64,000 nucleotides of DNA, from positions 88,737,449 to 88,801,448 of the forward strand of contig OY744535.1 in assembly GCA_963556195.1 (NCBI GenBank). The letters run 5' to 3'. The stretch is from Sepiola atlantica (taxonomy: Eukaryota; Mollusca; Cephalopoda; Sepiida; Sepiolidae). Numbering within the stretch: position 1 is the stretch's first letter; each line of letters starts with the position of its first letter. The notes below the pieces were generated by a model. It was not told where the DNA came from. It made no database searches and saw only the letters and a program-made list of their open reading frames with translations. A program made the translations under genes and the position numbers. Positions 46,770 to 58,900 of this stretch are shown here, in pieces.

Positions 46770-49300
46770 TTAGATATTCTTACGGTTACTTTCTTGTCTT
46801 CTATAGCAATTTTCGTCATACCGGCTGCTGCAATCTTTTTTGTTTATTTGGGGAGATGGTTATTTCAGTATATTTATTTGGAACAACTTCATTTATTTTA
46901 TTTTTAATCACATGATTCCTTTGTTTTTTTCTGTATTTTTTTCTATTTTGGTGAAAGTTATATGCCTATTTTTCCTATATACTTAGTTCTCGAGTCATGT
47001 AATAGGGATCGTTATTTTCCTGTTTTTCCCTTTTACATTTGTTATAATTTTATGTACGTTTATAGGCTGTTATTATTATTTGTACTCACTAGGAGTCATC
47101 ATTAATCATTGCGCACTTATAATAACCGGTGGTGTTGTTTGGCGTTTGAGTGACAACAATCTTCCCAATAATTTTAGTATTCTCCACCTCTTTTCAATAA
47201 CCAATGGAAATAGTTTTGCAATATCACAACAGGCCCTTCCTATTCATTTCTCGTTTGTAAATACAATTTCTCTCCTCTGAGATTTGGGTGGCAATAAGTC
47301 TCCAATGGGTTGCAGTACCCTCCGCACTTAGCCAGTAGATGTCTGGTTTGTGCTCTACCGCCTCGGCTTCCCATCCTCTTGAACCTGTCATGACTATTTC
47401 AACCTTTATCCTGAAATTCCACACACAATTTGCTCGGTCGTTTCTATAAAACCTGTCATAACATCATTTATATACATGTTTACTATTGATATCATTCTTA
47501 CACTGTCGTGTGAGAAATGGGTACTCTTTCTGTGCACCGAATTTTAACTATGTTTTATATGATAAGTTCTACACACATGCACGTTGACCTGAAAAGTTAA
47601 GGCACCCATACCTGAGCTTCATTTTTAAGTAATACTCACTAGGAGTTCGCAGACACGTTATTAACATTGATCTTGTACTAGCAAGAAACATGTAGTGTTC
47701 CTGGAAGAGGTGTTTTAACAAGTCTCCCAAGATTCCGTTGAAAATCATTGTTCATTATCGTAATAGATTTTGAAAATGAATTTAAGCTGGTGACAGTTGT
47801 TGGTTGTGTCTGGTATAAGATCGACAATGAATAATTTTCTCTCTCCTGACTGTGTTGTTTTCAAAATTCGAGGTTGTGTTCTTAGTGTTTCTATGTGTAT
47901 TGTCGTTGCTTTAGTTTTTTATCACGTTTAATATTACTTCATCACGGCGAAAAGTTCCACGTATTTAATTAGTTGTTCTGCCTTATTCAGCTTCAACAAG
48001 TGTACTGCTGGTATAACCTAACCCCCCCCCCCACTTTCGCATGCGTGTGTGGCTTCAACAGGTACGACTTATGAAACGCCCTTCTTCGACGCGGTCTCTT
48101 TTAGCAACTTCGATAACTGACAAAGAAGATTTGGTCGACTGCCGCGGTAGGTTACCTGTTCTCATTACTTGCTGTAGTTGATGTGCAGCATCCGATTTTC
48201 GCCTGGTTCTTACGGCGTAAAATTCGAGGAATCGTTTTCGTTCTTTGAACGAAGATTAACAGTAGGTGCATTGTCCAGCTAGATCGAACCTAGCTTTGTA
48301 GCTTTGCCATATTTTGTTTTTTTTGGTCCAAAGTCAGGATTTCAAATCTATTTCAGAAGGTCGGCGCTGACTAGAATGATAATGGATGAAACACGGCAAG
48401 GAACGAAAAGAAGACCACAATCACATTCATAATATGACAATAAGGATATATTATCGAAAAAAAAGATGGCGGTGTTATGAAGACAATAATATTCTACGGA
48501 TTTGCGACTTAGTACATCGAATTTGGACTTGTACATTTATTTATTTTTCGCCGTGCTACTTGAGTTAATCTTAGTGAGATTTTCTCAAACACAGGTCAGT
48601 ATACAATGAAATCCCCGGGTTTCGGAAAATCTGTCTTTCCCGCTTTTGTATTCTTTGTTCTCTGACTACAAATGATTTTATTTCGTTTATGTATTAAAAC
48701 CGAACGCAAAACATCTTAAATACGTGGTAATTTTTTATTGGTTCGACTCGTCCACCCCCTCTCTCTATGTGTCTCAACATTGGACTATCTTCCTCTAATG
48801 TGGCTAGGACCTATGTCCCGAGTTCCGTCGCAAAAGTATGTTTTAGCTTCTACATATTAGAGGTGTCGGCTATCTGTCAACTCTTATCTCTCAACACGCT
48901 CGCCTGTCAAAGCAGCTGCCTTGACGATCTCAACATCATAACGCACCTCGCCACTTCGCAAAATGTAATATTGACAAAATAAACGAGTTGTTCTTTTCCT
49001 GAAATCACAATATCAATTTTCTACTGATACTAGTGGACTCCAAATTCCGTAAAACTTTTTTTTCTCGAGCAGTCGCATCTGTCACACGGAGAAATTTACA
49101 ATTTGCCAGTTTGTGTCCTTTTAGAATATTATGATTTTAGATCTTCTGCGTTCTCGTTTGTATTTACATGCTCACGACGATGTAATGCTGTTTTTTTTTT
49201 GACAAATGCTCCCTTCTGTCTAAAAATGTCGCATTTTTTGTGCGTCCTTCAATAGAAATGCAGTTTCTATTTACAGGTGTCCTTTCTGTTGCTATGTGCA
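46770..49300. other. no gene recognised
   Basis: Several 60-70 codon frames (47,080-47,280, 48,767-48,982 and others) have nearer-normal composition but match nothing I know. A C10 run lies at about 48,023-48,032. The phrase ACTCACTAGGAGT occurs at about 47,083 and 47,634. Confidence 0.45.
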
Positions 49301-49304
49301 TTTT

Positions 49305-49306
49305 CC

Positions 49307-49378
<72 letters not shown>

Positions 49379-49388
49379 CATTATTACT

Positions 49389-49440
<52 letters not shown>

Positions 49441-49448
49441 CCACCACC

Positions 49449-49479
<31 letters not shown>

Positions 49480-49520
49480 TTATTATTATTTTTATTATTA
49501 TTATCATCATCAGCAGCAGC
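49305..49520. repeat. compound trinucleotide microsatellite
   Basis: (ATT)n at about 49,305-49,378, then (ATC)n to about 49,438, (ACC)n to about 49,460, (ACT)n to about 49,478, (ATT)n again, then ATC and AGC. Frames across it encode homopolymers (Leu/Ser, Tyr/His, Ile/Thr) and are not genes. Confidence 0.97.
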
Positions 49521-49535
49521 ACTCCCTTTTATATC

Positions 49536-49620
49536 TCTAACTAGCTGTGTTGCCCAGGGCTCTACCCCCGTTTTTCTCCCTCCTTTTCTGCAGCTTAGCT
49601 GATTTCATCTTCTTCGACAT
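49536..49620. repeat. CTAGC/TTGCCC repeat end
   Basis: CTAGCTGTGTTGCCCAGGGC then TCTACCCCC parallels the left edge at 32,105. It probably marks the end of the same or a related dispersed repeat. Confidence 0.4.
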
Positions 49621-50044
49621 ATACGCAGACAACTGTTCTCGAGAAATAAGTCGACATTTTATTTCCAAATTAGTTCATATAAACATCGACAAGGGTACAC
49701 TTCTCCTTAACATAATAGCTTGTCCGGTAATGTGTGATGGCGAAACTGGATATTCTCAAATAACTGTTTGCTTGTTTTTTGTTTTATTTTTAGCGCTAAG
49801 ATGCCAAAGATTCGTTATCTACTTACTCCCACCAAAGAGAAAAAAATACATAATATAGCCCGGTAATTGGTGATCATTTTACGTTAAATATTTATGTTTT
49901 TAAATGATTACGTTTTAAATATTAATGTAAAAACTTTTTCTTAAAAACTTTAAAAAAGAATCCTTCAGACGCAAATATATATTTCTCATTTACTGACCTA
50001 GATCCGTCATGCAAAACTGCAGCAAAATTGATGAAAAATATTTC

Positions 50045-50125
50045 TGTGCAACAAGCTTGATTTGAACCCGGAACAACCATTCACTGTTGTTAACCAGTAA
50101 GTCACTGTACTTTCCCCTTTTGACA
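50045..50125 (-). repeat. possible tRNA-derived SINE head
   Basis: On the minus strand, TGACTTACTGGTTAACAAC resembles an A box (TGGCTTAGTGGTTAA). About 30 bases later CCGGGTTCAAATCAAG resembles a B box. Sequence outside is not recognisable as a known SINE body. Confidence 0.4.
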
Positions 50126-50331
50126 GGCGGTGAAGTATGCAATCAAATAATGATTTTACCTCCGGTGTCTTGTCTACGCATGCGGCGCCTGCCAAAAACG
50201 AACAAATTTGATCACTTCCACTACAAATGTTGTGTCTGTTCTACATAAAAATAAATTCGTCTGATAGATAAGCCATTTAGAAAATATAAACTTTAAGTGA
50301 ATCTGTTTCGTATTTTTCAAGTTTTACCTGG

Positions 50332-50395
50332 ACATACATAAATACATACATACATAAATACAAACATACATACACACATACATATTTGCATGCAT
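50332..50395. repeat. (ACAT)n-like microsatellite
   Basis: Imperfect ACATACAT/AAATACAT repeats. Confidence 0.85.
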
Positions 50396-50656
50396 ACTTG
50401 TCTTCTCTGTCAGTACTCTCTGTTTCAATTCACAACAACTCTAATTTACTTTATCATTTCCCGGTGTTAAAGTACACTATTTTTCATTAATTTCAGTGAA
50501 AATAATATTACTTGAAATGCAGTGCCAAACGTTGCCAATCAGTCAACATGTAGACAGTGCTATCACGCCACGATTTTTTTTCCAGTAATAAACAATGTTG
50601 TGGCAGTCAGTATTTATTTCTCATTCGGAAACGGAATAGCAAGATATTTGCGTGGA

Positions 50657-50780
<124 letters not shown>

Positions 50781-51124
50781 GTAATTGTTTCTCAATATAT
50801 GTTACTCGCCTTAACAGCAATGTTAATACATATTTAAAAATAGACGTCGCCTATGCTACATGTGTAGGTTGCTCTATATTTAAGTTATTTTCAATACTGC
50901 TCTTCGCTAGTATTGATTTTTTTATCACAATAAGGGAGCATCCAGTATTTTATAAGTATCTTACAAACAAGCATGGGTTTAGATTATATTTTACTATAAC
51001 TTATTAAATTCAAACACACATTGAACAGGTGACTTGAACCTGATCTAAACTTGTTGGTACTGTATTTATTTAGTGTTTTGAGCGTAATAAAAAACGAAAT
51101 TGTGAAAATATTATTTTGTTCGCC

Positions 51125-51183
51125 ATCTATTATATAAACGTCACCTGTCTGTATGTATGTATGTATGTATGTATGTATGTATG

Positions 51184-51215
<32 letters not shown>

Positions 51216-51420
51216 GCTTCTCCTCCGAAAGTACCCAACACACGGTCACACGGGTGACATCATTCCGACCGGCCAGCCCAGACGCGTGTAATATCTCGGA
51301 ACCGGAAAAAAAAAATTGACTCTTCCGGGGTCGACTGAGCACTTTTTTCCAATGGGGGGTGGCTTTTAACTCCATTTTTCAACGTTATTTATACTAATTT
51401 GAGAAGAAAAATAATGCAAA
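51125..51420 (+). mobile_element. possible Helitron-like 5' end with (GTAT)n
   Basis: CTATTATATAAACGTCACCT then GTCTGTATG leads into a (GTAT)n run at about 51,151-51,212. A GC-rich body follows (AATATCTCGGAACCGGAAAA, GGGGTGGC). The start resembles the element at 45,082. No coding sequence. Confidence 0.35.
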
Positions 51421-51639
51421 GTCACGATAAACTAGATATGACGTCAGAGTAAGGGAGTGGCGGGTAGAAATTCACTCACACTACAACCATTTTTTTTCTT
51501 TCTTTCTTCTTTCCCTCTCACTCCTACACTTTCTTTCTTAATTATTAATAGACGCTAATGTTCCTTCCCCCTCCCTTCCTCACTATGGCCGTTCTGTTAT
51601 CCTGATATAATACTTCCAGGCATTACCTCCTCCTTTCAG

Positions 51640-52145
51640 GCCAAATAGGGGGGAGGGGAATGTCGGCATTCACCGATGTGAGCGCCACGGCCAAATCTGG
51701 GGAGAGGGAGTGTCGGCATTCGGCGGTGGGGCGCCTCAGGCCAAATCTGAGGAGGGGGAATGTCGGCATTCGCTGGTATGAGCGCCTCAGGCCAAATCTG
51801 GGGATGGGGAGTGTCGGCATTCGGTGATAGGGCGCCTCAGGCCAAATTTGGGGAGGGGGAGTGTCGACATTCGCCGGTGTGAGCGCCTCAGGCGAAATTT
51901 GGGGGAGTGTCGGCATTCGGTGGTGGAGCGCCTCAGGCCAAATCTGGGGAGGGGGAGTGTCAGCATTCTCCGGTATGAGCGCCTCAGGCCAAATCTGGGG
52001 AGGGGGAGTGTCGGCATTCGCCCGTATGAGCGCCTCAGGCAAAATTTAGGGGAGGAGGAGCGTCGGCATTCGGCGTTGGGGCGCATCAGGCCAAATATGG
52101 GGAGGGGTGTCGGTATTCGCCGGTGTGAACGCCTCAGGTGAAATT
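51640..52145. repeat. 50-51-bp minisatellite with alternating unit types
   Basis: Ten units of TGTCGGCATTC + variable part + GCGCCTCAGGCCAAATCTGG + GGAGGGGGAG, at about 51,661, 51,711, 51,761, 51,812 and onward to 52,140. Two types alternate: one with a GGTGTGAGCGCC-like and one with a GGTGGGGCGCC-like middle, in order A,B,A,B,A,B,A,A,B,A. It is GC-rich, unlike the surroundings. Because 51 bases are 17 codons, long frames with a 17-residue period occur on both strands (minus frames carrying PEAL and TPPPQIWPEA). With no start context or flanking coding sequence I do not call a gene. Confidence 0.92.
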
Positions 52146-52269
52146 CGGGGGATGGGGGGGAGTATGACTAATCGTCGGTGAGAGCCCGACCCTTGTGAGC
52201 GTATAAGCCTGTACTTTAGGGGAGAAGAAATGCCCAAAAGGAAAAGGGATTAAAAAATAAAATGATAAT

Positions 52270-52398
52270 CTGATTTTTGATTCGAGAGTGTAAAACCGAC
52301 ACCTATCGGATAGGACTAGATAATACACTTTATCTCAAGGCAAAAATGCCGAGAACAGATACTACACTTTGATCTTAGCCAAAAGGCCGACGAAGCAT
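52270..52398 (-). repeat. U2 snRNA-derived segment (minus), 5' domain duplicated
   Basis: On the minus strand from about 52,398: ATGCTTCGTCGGCCTTTTGG then CTAAGATCAAAGTGTAGTAT and CTGTTC. This is the first ~46 bases of metazoan U2 snRNA, including the GTAGTA branch-point recognition sequence, with one rearranged base in the first stem. Instead of continuing into U2 stem IIa, the sequence starts a second, diverged copy: CTCGGCATTTTTGCCTTGAG then ATAAAGTGTATTATCT. The Sm site and 3' stems are absent. It is therefore not a functional U2 gene but a pseudogene, a U2-derived retroposon head, or the edge of an insertion into a U2 gene. Confidence 0.85.
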
Positions 52399-52676
52399 CC
52401 GAAATTAAAATTTTTCTAAAGATTTCTATCAGTATTTATAAGGAATCCTCGACAGTACAGCGGGCTACACACTATACACTTTTCAAATTACATTAATAAA
52501 TTAATAAGTAATAATAACTATTATTTTCTTGCAACAAACATTGTACAATACTATTTAACAAATTATTACATGAGTTTTAAATATCAACAAAATTTTTTAG
52601 ACTCCTCTAGGCCGTTTTTCTCTAATTCAACATAGCTTTTAGACGCCATTTTCTTTTTTTTACCGAAAATTACATT
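52399..52676. other. spacer between the two U2-derived segments
   Basis: AT-rich sequence lying upstream of both U2-like starts, so it could have acted as a divergent promoter region. On the minus strand a TTATAAATA box lies about 40 bases before the U2-like start. No convincing snRNA proximal element was identified by eye. Confidence 0.35.
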
Positions 52677-52715
52677 AATTCACTTCTTTTGGCTAATATC
52701 AAGGTGTAGTATCTT
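52677..52715 (+). repeat. U2 snRNA-derived segment (plus)
   Basis: TTTTGGCTAATATCAAGGTG then TAGTATCTTCC matches U2 positions about 15-46 with three to four changes. The upstream ATTCACTTC resembles the ATCGCTTC start with part of the first stem deleted. Similarity ends at nearly the same U2 position as in the minus-strand copy. Downstream is GGATACTGCACCCC and unrelated GC-rich sequence. Confidence 0.75.
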
Positions 52716-52914
52716 CCGATGGATACTGCACCCCATAAACTGGAATCGTCTTGGCCATCGGGGCTTCATTCCGCCTGTTTATGAGTTTGTCATGTGCAGT
52801 TCTAGGAGGTCCACACTCCCAGGCTTTGCCTCCCCTCTTTGGGGAGGAGTAAGTTTATTGCTTACTGCCTGAGGCGCCCCTACCGGGGAATGCCGATTAA
52901 CAGCTTCTACGTTT
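52716..52914 (+). other. GC-rich tail of the plus U2-derived segment, with a 51-bp-repeat-like piece
   Basis: Contains a hairpin-prone CTCCCCTCTTTGGGGAGGAG and GCCTGAGGCGCCCCTACCGG then GGAATGCCGA. The latter is close to one unit of the 51-bp minisatellite in reverse orientation. Both U2-like segments are thus followed, reading away from the centre, by this unit: a single copy here and ten copies on the left. The 179-bp satellite begins immediately after. Confidence 0.6.
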
Positions 52915-55900
52915 CTCTTTGGACTATTTTGAAGATGAAAAGCGGGGGGGGGGATCGGTAAAAGTGATTTCATTACTGCTCCAGAAGCCTCCTTGATTTT
53001 TTTAAATACTCGGCGTTGTCTGGGAGAAAACTGCTCAATATCCTAGATAGAGCTACTGTAGTGATAGGTTTGGAAAATATTTTAACGCCATCTTCGTTAC
53101 CCTTTGGACTATTTTGCAGATGAAAAGGAGGGCGGATACCTAAGTAATTTCAGTAGTGCTCATGAGGCCTCCTTGATTTTCAAAGTACTCGGCGTTGTCC
53201 GGGAGAAAAGTGCTCAATATCCTAGATAGAGCTACTGTAGTGATAGGTTTGGAAAATATTTTAACGCCATCTTCGTTACCCTTTGGACTATTTTGCAGAT
53301 GAAAAGGAGGGAGGATACCTAAGTAATTTGAGTAGTGCTCATGAGGCCTCCTTGATTTTCAAAGTACTCGGCGTTGTCCGGGAGAAAAGTGCTCAATATC
53401 CTAGATAGAGCTACTGTAGTGATAGGTTTGGAAAATATTTTAACGCCATCTTCGTTACCCTTTGGACTATTTTGCAGATGAAAAGGAAGGAGGATACCTA
53501 AGTAATTTCAGTAGTGCTCGGAAGGCCTCCTTGATTTTCAAAGTACTCGGCGTTGTCCGGGAGAAAAGGGCTCAATACCCTAGATAGAGCTACTGTAGTG
53601 ATAGGTTTGGAAAATATTTTAACGCCATCTTCGTTACCCTTTGGACTATTTTGCAGATGAAAAGGATAGCGGATACCTAAGTAATTTCAGTAGTGCTCAT
53701 GAGGCCTCCTTGATTTTCAAAGTACTCGGCGTTGTCCGGGAGAAAAGTGCTCAATATCCTAGATAGAGCTACTGTAGTGATAGGTTTGGAAAATATTTTA
53801 ACGCCATCTTCGTTCCCCTTTGGACTATTTTGCAGATGAAAAGGAGGGAGGATACCTAAGAATTTCAGTAGTGCTCATGAGGCCTCCTTGATTTTCAAAG
53901 TACTCGGCGTTGTCCGGGAGAAAAGTGCTCAATATCCTAGATAGAGCTACTGTAGTGATAGGTTTGGAAAATATTTTAACGCCATCTTCGTTACCCTTTG
54001 GACTATTTTGCAGATGAAAAGGAAGGAGGATACCTAAGTAATTTCAGTAGTGCTCGGAAGGCCTTCGTGATTTTCAAAGTACTCGGCGTTGTCCGGGAGA
54101 AAAGGGCTCAATACCCTAGATAGAGCTACTGTAGTGATAGGTTTGGAAAATATTTTAACGCCATCTTCGTTACCCTTTGGACTATTTTGCAGATAAAAAG
54201 GAGGGAGGATACCTATGTAATTTCATTAGTGCTCAGGAGGCCTCCTTGATTTTCAAAGTACTCGGCGTTGTCCGGGAGAAAAGTGCTCAATATCCTAGAT
54301 AGAGCTACTGTAGTGATAGGTTTGGAAAATATTTTAACGCCATCTTCGTTACCCTTTGGACTATTTTGCAGATGAAAAGGAAGGAGGATACCTAAGTAAT
54401 TTCAGTAGTGCTCGGAAGGCCTCCTTGATTTTCAAAGTACTCGGCGTTGTCCGGGAGAAAAGGGCTCAATACCCTAGATAGAGCTACTGTAGTGATAGGT
54501 TTGGAAAATATTTTAACGCCATCTTCGTTACCCTTTGGACTATTTTGCAGATGAAAAGGATAGCGGATACCTAAGTAATTTCAGTAGTGCTCATGAGGCC
54601 TCCTTGATTTTCAAAGTACTCGGCGTTGTCCGGGAGAAAAGTGCTCAATATCCTAGATAGAGCTACTGTAGTGATAGGTTTGGAAAATATTTTAACGCCA
54701 TCTTCGTTCCCCTTTGGACTATTTTGCAGATGAAAAGGAGGGAGGATACCTAAGAATTTCAGTAGTGCTCATGAGGCCTCCTTGATTTTCAAAGTACTCG
54801 GCGTTGTCCGGGAGAAAAGTGCTCAATATCCTAGATAGAGCTACTGTAGTGATAGGTTTGGAAAATATTTTAACGCCATCTTCGTTACCCTTTGGACTAT
54901 TTTGCAGATGAAAAGGAAGGAGGATACCTAAGTAATTTCAGTAGTGCTCGGAAGGCCTCCTTGATTTTCAAAGTACTCGGCGTTGTCCGGGAGAAAAGGG
55001 CTCAATACCCTAGATAGAGCTACTGTAGTGATAGGTTTGGAAAATATTTTAACGCCATCTTCGTTACCCTTTGGACTATTTTGCAGATAAAAAGGAGGGA
55101 GGATACCTATGTAATTTCATTAGTGCTCAGGAGGCCTCCTTGATTTTCAAAGTACTCGGAGTTGTCCGGGAGAAAAGTGCTCAATATCCTAGATAGAGCT
55201 ACTGTAGTGATAGGTTTGGAAAATATTTTAACGCCATCTTCGTTACCCTTTGGACTATTTTGCAGATAAAAAGGAGGGACGATACCTAAGTAATTTCAGT
55301 AGTTCTCAGGAGGCCTCCTTGATTTTCAAAGTACTCGGCGTTGTCCGGGAGAAAAGTGCTCAATATCCTAGATAGAACTACTGTAGTGATAGGTTTGGAA
55401 AATATTTTAACGCCATCTTCGTTACCCTTTGGACTATTTTGCAGATGAAAAGGAGGGAGGATATCTAAGTAATTTCAGTAGTGCTCAGGAGCCCTCCTTG
55501 ATTTTCAAAGTACTCGGTGTTGTCCAGGAGAAAAGTGCTCAATATCCTAGATAGAGCTACTGTAGTGATAGGTTTGGAAAATATTTTAACGCAATCTTCG
55601 TTCCCCTTTGGACTATTTTGCAGATGAAAAGGAGGGAGGATACCTAAGTAATTTCAGTAGTGCTCAGAGGGCCCTCTTGATTTTCAAAGTACTCGGCGTT
55701 GTCCGGGAGAAAAGTGCTCATTGTCCTAGATAGAGCTACTGTAGTGATAGGTTCGGAAAATATTTAAACGCCATCTTCGATCCCCTTTGGACTATTTTGC
55801 AGATGAAAAGGAGGGAGGATACCTAAGTAATTTACGTAGTGCTCAGGAGGCCTCCTTGATTTTCAAAGTATTCGGCGTTGTCCGGGAGAAAAGTGCTCAA

Positions 55901-58900
55901 TATCCTAGATAGAGCTACTGTAGTGATAGGTTTGGAAAATATTTTAACGCCATCTTCGATCCCCTTTGGACTATTTTGCAGATGAAAAGGAGGGAGGATA
56001 CCTAAGTAATTTACGTAGTGCTCAAGAGGCCTCCTTAGTTTTCAAAGTATTCGGCGTTGTCCGGGAGAAAAGTGCTCAATATCCTAGATAGAGCTACTGT
56101 AGTGATAGGTTTGGAAAATATTTTAACGCCATCTTCGTTAACCTTTGGACTATTTTGCAGATGAAAAGGAGGGAGGATACCTAAGTAATTTCAGTAGTGC
56201 TCAGGAGGCCTCCTTGATTTTCAAAGTATTCGGCGTTGTCCGGGAGAAAAGTGCTCAATATCCTAGATAGAGCTACTGTAGTGATAGGTTTGGAAAATAT
56301 TTTAACGCCATCTTCGATCCCCTTTGGACTATTTTGCAGATGAAAAGGAGGGAGGATACCTAAGTAATTTACGTAGTGCTCAGGAGGTCTCCTTGATTTT
56401 CAAAGTATTCGGCGTTGTCCGGGAGAAAAGTGCTCAATATCCTAGATAGAGCTACTGTAGTGATAGGTTTGGAAAATATTTTAACGCAATCTTCTATCCC
56501 CTTTGGACTATTTTGCAGATGAAAAAGAGGAAGGATACCTAAGTAATTTCAGTAGTGCTCAGGAGGCCTCCTTGATTTTCAAAGTACTCGGCGTTGTCCG
56601 GGAGAAAAGTGCTCAATATCCTAGATAGAGCTACTGTAGTGATAGGTTTGGAAAATATTTTAACGCAATCTTCTATCCCCTTTGGACTATTTTGCAGATG
56701 AAAAAGAGGGAGGATACCTAAGTAATTTCAGTAGTGCTCAGGAGGCCTCCTAGATTTTAAAAGTACTCGGCGTTGTCCGGGAGAAAAGTGCTCAATATCC
56801 TAGATAGAGCTACTGTAGTGATAGGTTTGGAAAATATTTTAACGCCATCTTCGATCCCCTTTGGACTATTTTGCAGATGAAAAGGAGGGAGGATACCTAA
56901 GTAATTTCAGTAGTGCTCAGGAGGCCTCCTTGATTTTCAAAGTATTCGGCGTTGTCCGGGAGAAAAGTGCTCAATATCTTAGATAGAGCTACTGTAGTGA
57001 TAGGTTTGGAAAATATTTTAACGCCATCTTCGATCCCCTTTGGACTATTTTGCAGATGAAAAGGAGGGAGGATACCTAAGTAATTTACGTAGTGCTCAGG
57101 AGGCCTCCTTGATTTTCAAAGTATTCGGCGTTGTCCGGGAGAAAAGTGCTCAATATCCTAGATAGAGCTACTGTAGTGATAGGTTTGGAAAATATTTTAA
57201 CGCCATCTTCGATCCCCTTTGGACTATTTTGCAGATGAAAAGGAGGGAGGATACCTAAGTAATTTACGTAGTGCTCAGGAGGCCTCCTTGATTTTCAAAG
57301 TATTCGGCGTTGTCCGGGAGAAAAGTGCTCAATATCCTAGATAGAGCTACTGTAGTGATAGGTTTTGAAAATATTTTAACGCCATCTTCGATCCCCTTTG
57401 GACTAATTTGCAGATGAAAAGGAGGGAGAATACCTAAGTAATTTACGTAGTGCTCAGGAGGCCTCCTTGATTTTCAAAGTATTCGGCGTTGTCCGGGAGA
57501 AAAGTGCTCAATATCCTAGATAGAGCTACTGTAGTGATAGGTTTGGAAAATATTTTAACGCAATCTTCTATCCCCTTTGGACTATTTGGCAGATGAAAAA
57601 GAGGAAGGATACCTAAGTAATTTCAGTAGTGCTCAGGAGGCCTCCTTGATTTTCAAAGTACTCGGCGTTGTCCGGGAGAAAAGTGCTCAATATCCTAGAT
57701 AGAGCTACTGTAGTGATAGGTTTGGAAAATATTTTAACGCAATCTTCTATCCCCTTTGGACTATTTTGCAGATGAAAAAGAGGGAGGATACCTAAGTAAT
57801 TTCAGTAGTGCTCAGGAGGCCTCCTTGATTTTCAAAGTACTCGGCGTTGTCCGGGAGAAAAGTGCTCAATATCCTAGATAGAGCTACTGTAGTGATAGGT
57901 TTGGAAAATATTTTAACGCCATCTTCGATCCCCTTTGGACTATTTTGCAGATGAAAAGGAGGGAGGATACCTAAGTAATTTACGTAGTGCTCAGGAGGCC
58001 TCCTTGATTTTCAAAGTATTCGGCGTTGTCCGGGAGAAAAGTGCTCAATATCCTAGATAGAGCTACTGTAGTGATAGGTTTGGAAAATATTTTAACGCCA
58101 TCTTCGATCCCCTTTGGACTATTTTGCAGATGAAAAGGAGGGAGGATACCTAAGTAATTTACGTAGTGCTCAGGAGGCCTCCTTAGTTTTCAAAGTATTC
58201 GGCGTTGTCCGGGAGAAAAGTGCTCAATATCCTAGATAGAGCTACTGTAGTGATAGGTTTGGAAAATATTTTAACGCCATCTTCGTTAACCTTTGGACTA
58301 TTTTGCAGATGAAAAGGAGGGAGGATACCTAAGTAATTTCAGTAGTGCTCAGGAGGCCTCCTTGATTTTCAAAGTATTCGGCGTTGTCCGGGAGAAAAGT
58401 GCTCAATATCCTAGATAGAGCTACTGTAGTGATAGGTTTGGAAAATATTTTAACGCCATCTTCGATCCCCTTTGGACTATTTTGCAGATGAAAAGGAGGG
58501 AGGATACCTAAGTAATTTCAGTAGTGCTCAGGAGGCCTCCTTGATTTTCAAAGTACTCGGCGTTGTCCGGGAGAAAAGTGCTCAATATGCTAGATAGAGC
58601 TACTGTAGTGATAGGTTTTGAAAATATTTTAACGCAATCTTCTATCCCCTTTGGACTATTTTGCAGATGAAAAGGAGGGAGGATACCTAAGTAATTTACG
58701 TAGTGCTCAGGAGGCCTCCTTGATTTTCAAAGTATTCGGCGTTGGCCGGGAGAAAAGTGCTCAATATCCTAGATAGAGCTACTGTAGTGATAGGTTTTGA
58801 AAATATTTTAACGCCATCTTCGATCCCCTTTGGACTATTTTGCAGATGAAAAGGAGGGAGGATACCTAAGTAATTTACGTAGTGCTCAGGAGGCCTCCTT

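Noticed and set aside
49240..49602. Poly-Leu/Ser/Pro 120-codon frame
   Set aside because: Translation of the trinucleotide microsatellite only.
51623..52042. 139-codon minus frame with a 17-residue Pro-rich repeat
   Set aside because: A periodic frame made by a 51-bp repeat. Equally long frames exist in other phases and on the other strand, so frame openness is not evidence of coding.
52270..52398. Functional U2 snRNA gene
   Set aside because: Only the 5' ~46 bases match; stem IIa, the Sm site and the 3' stems are missing.
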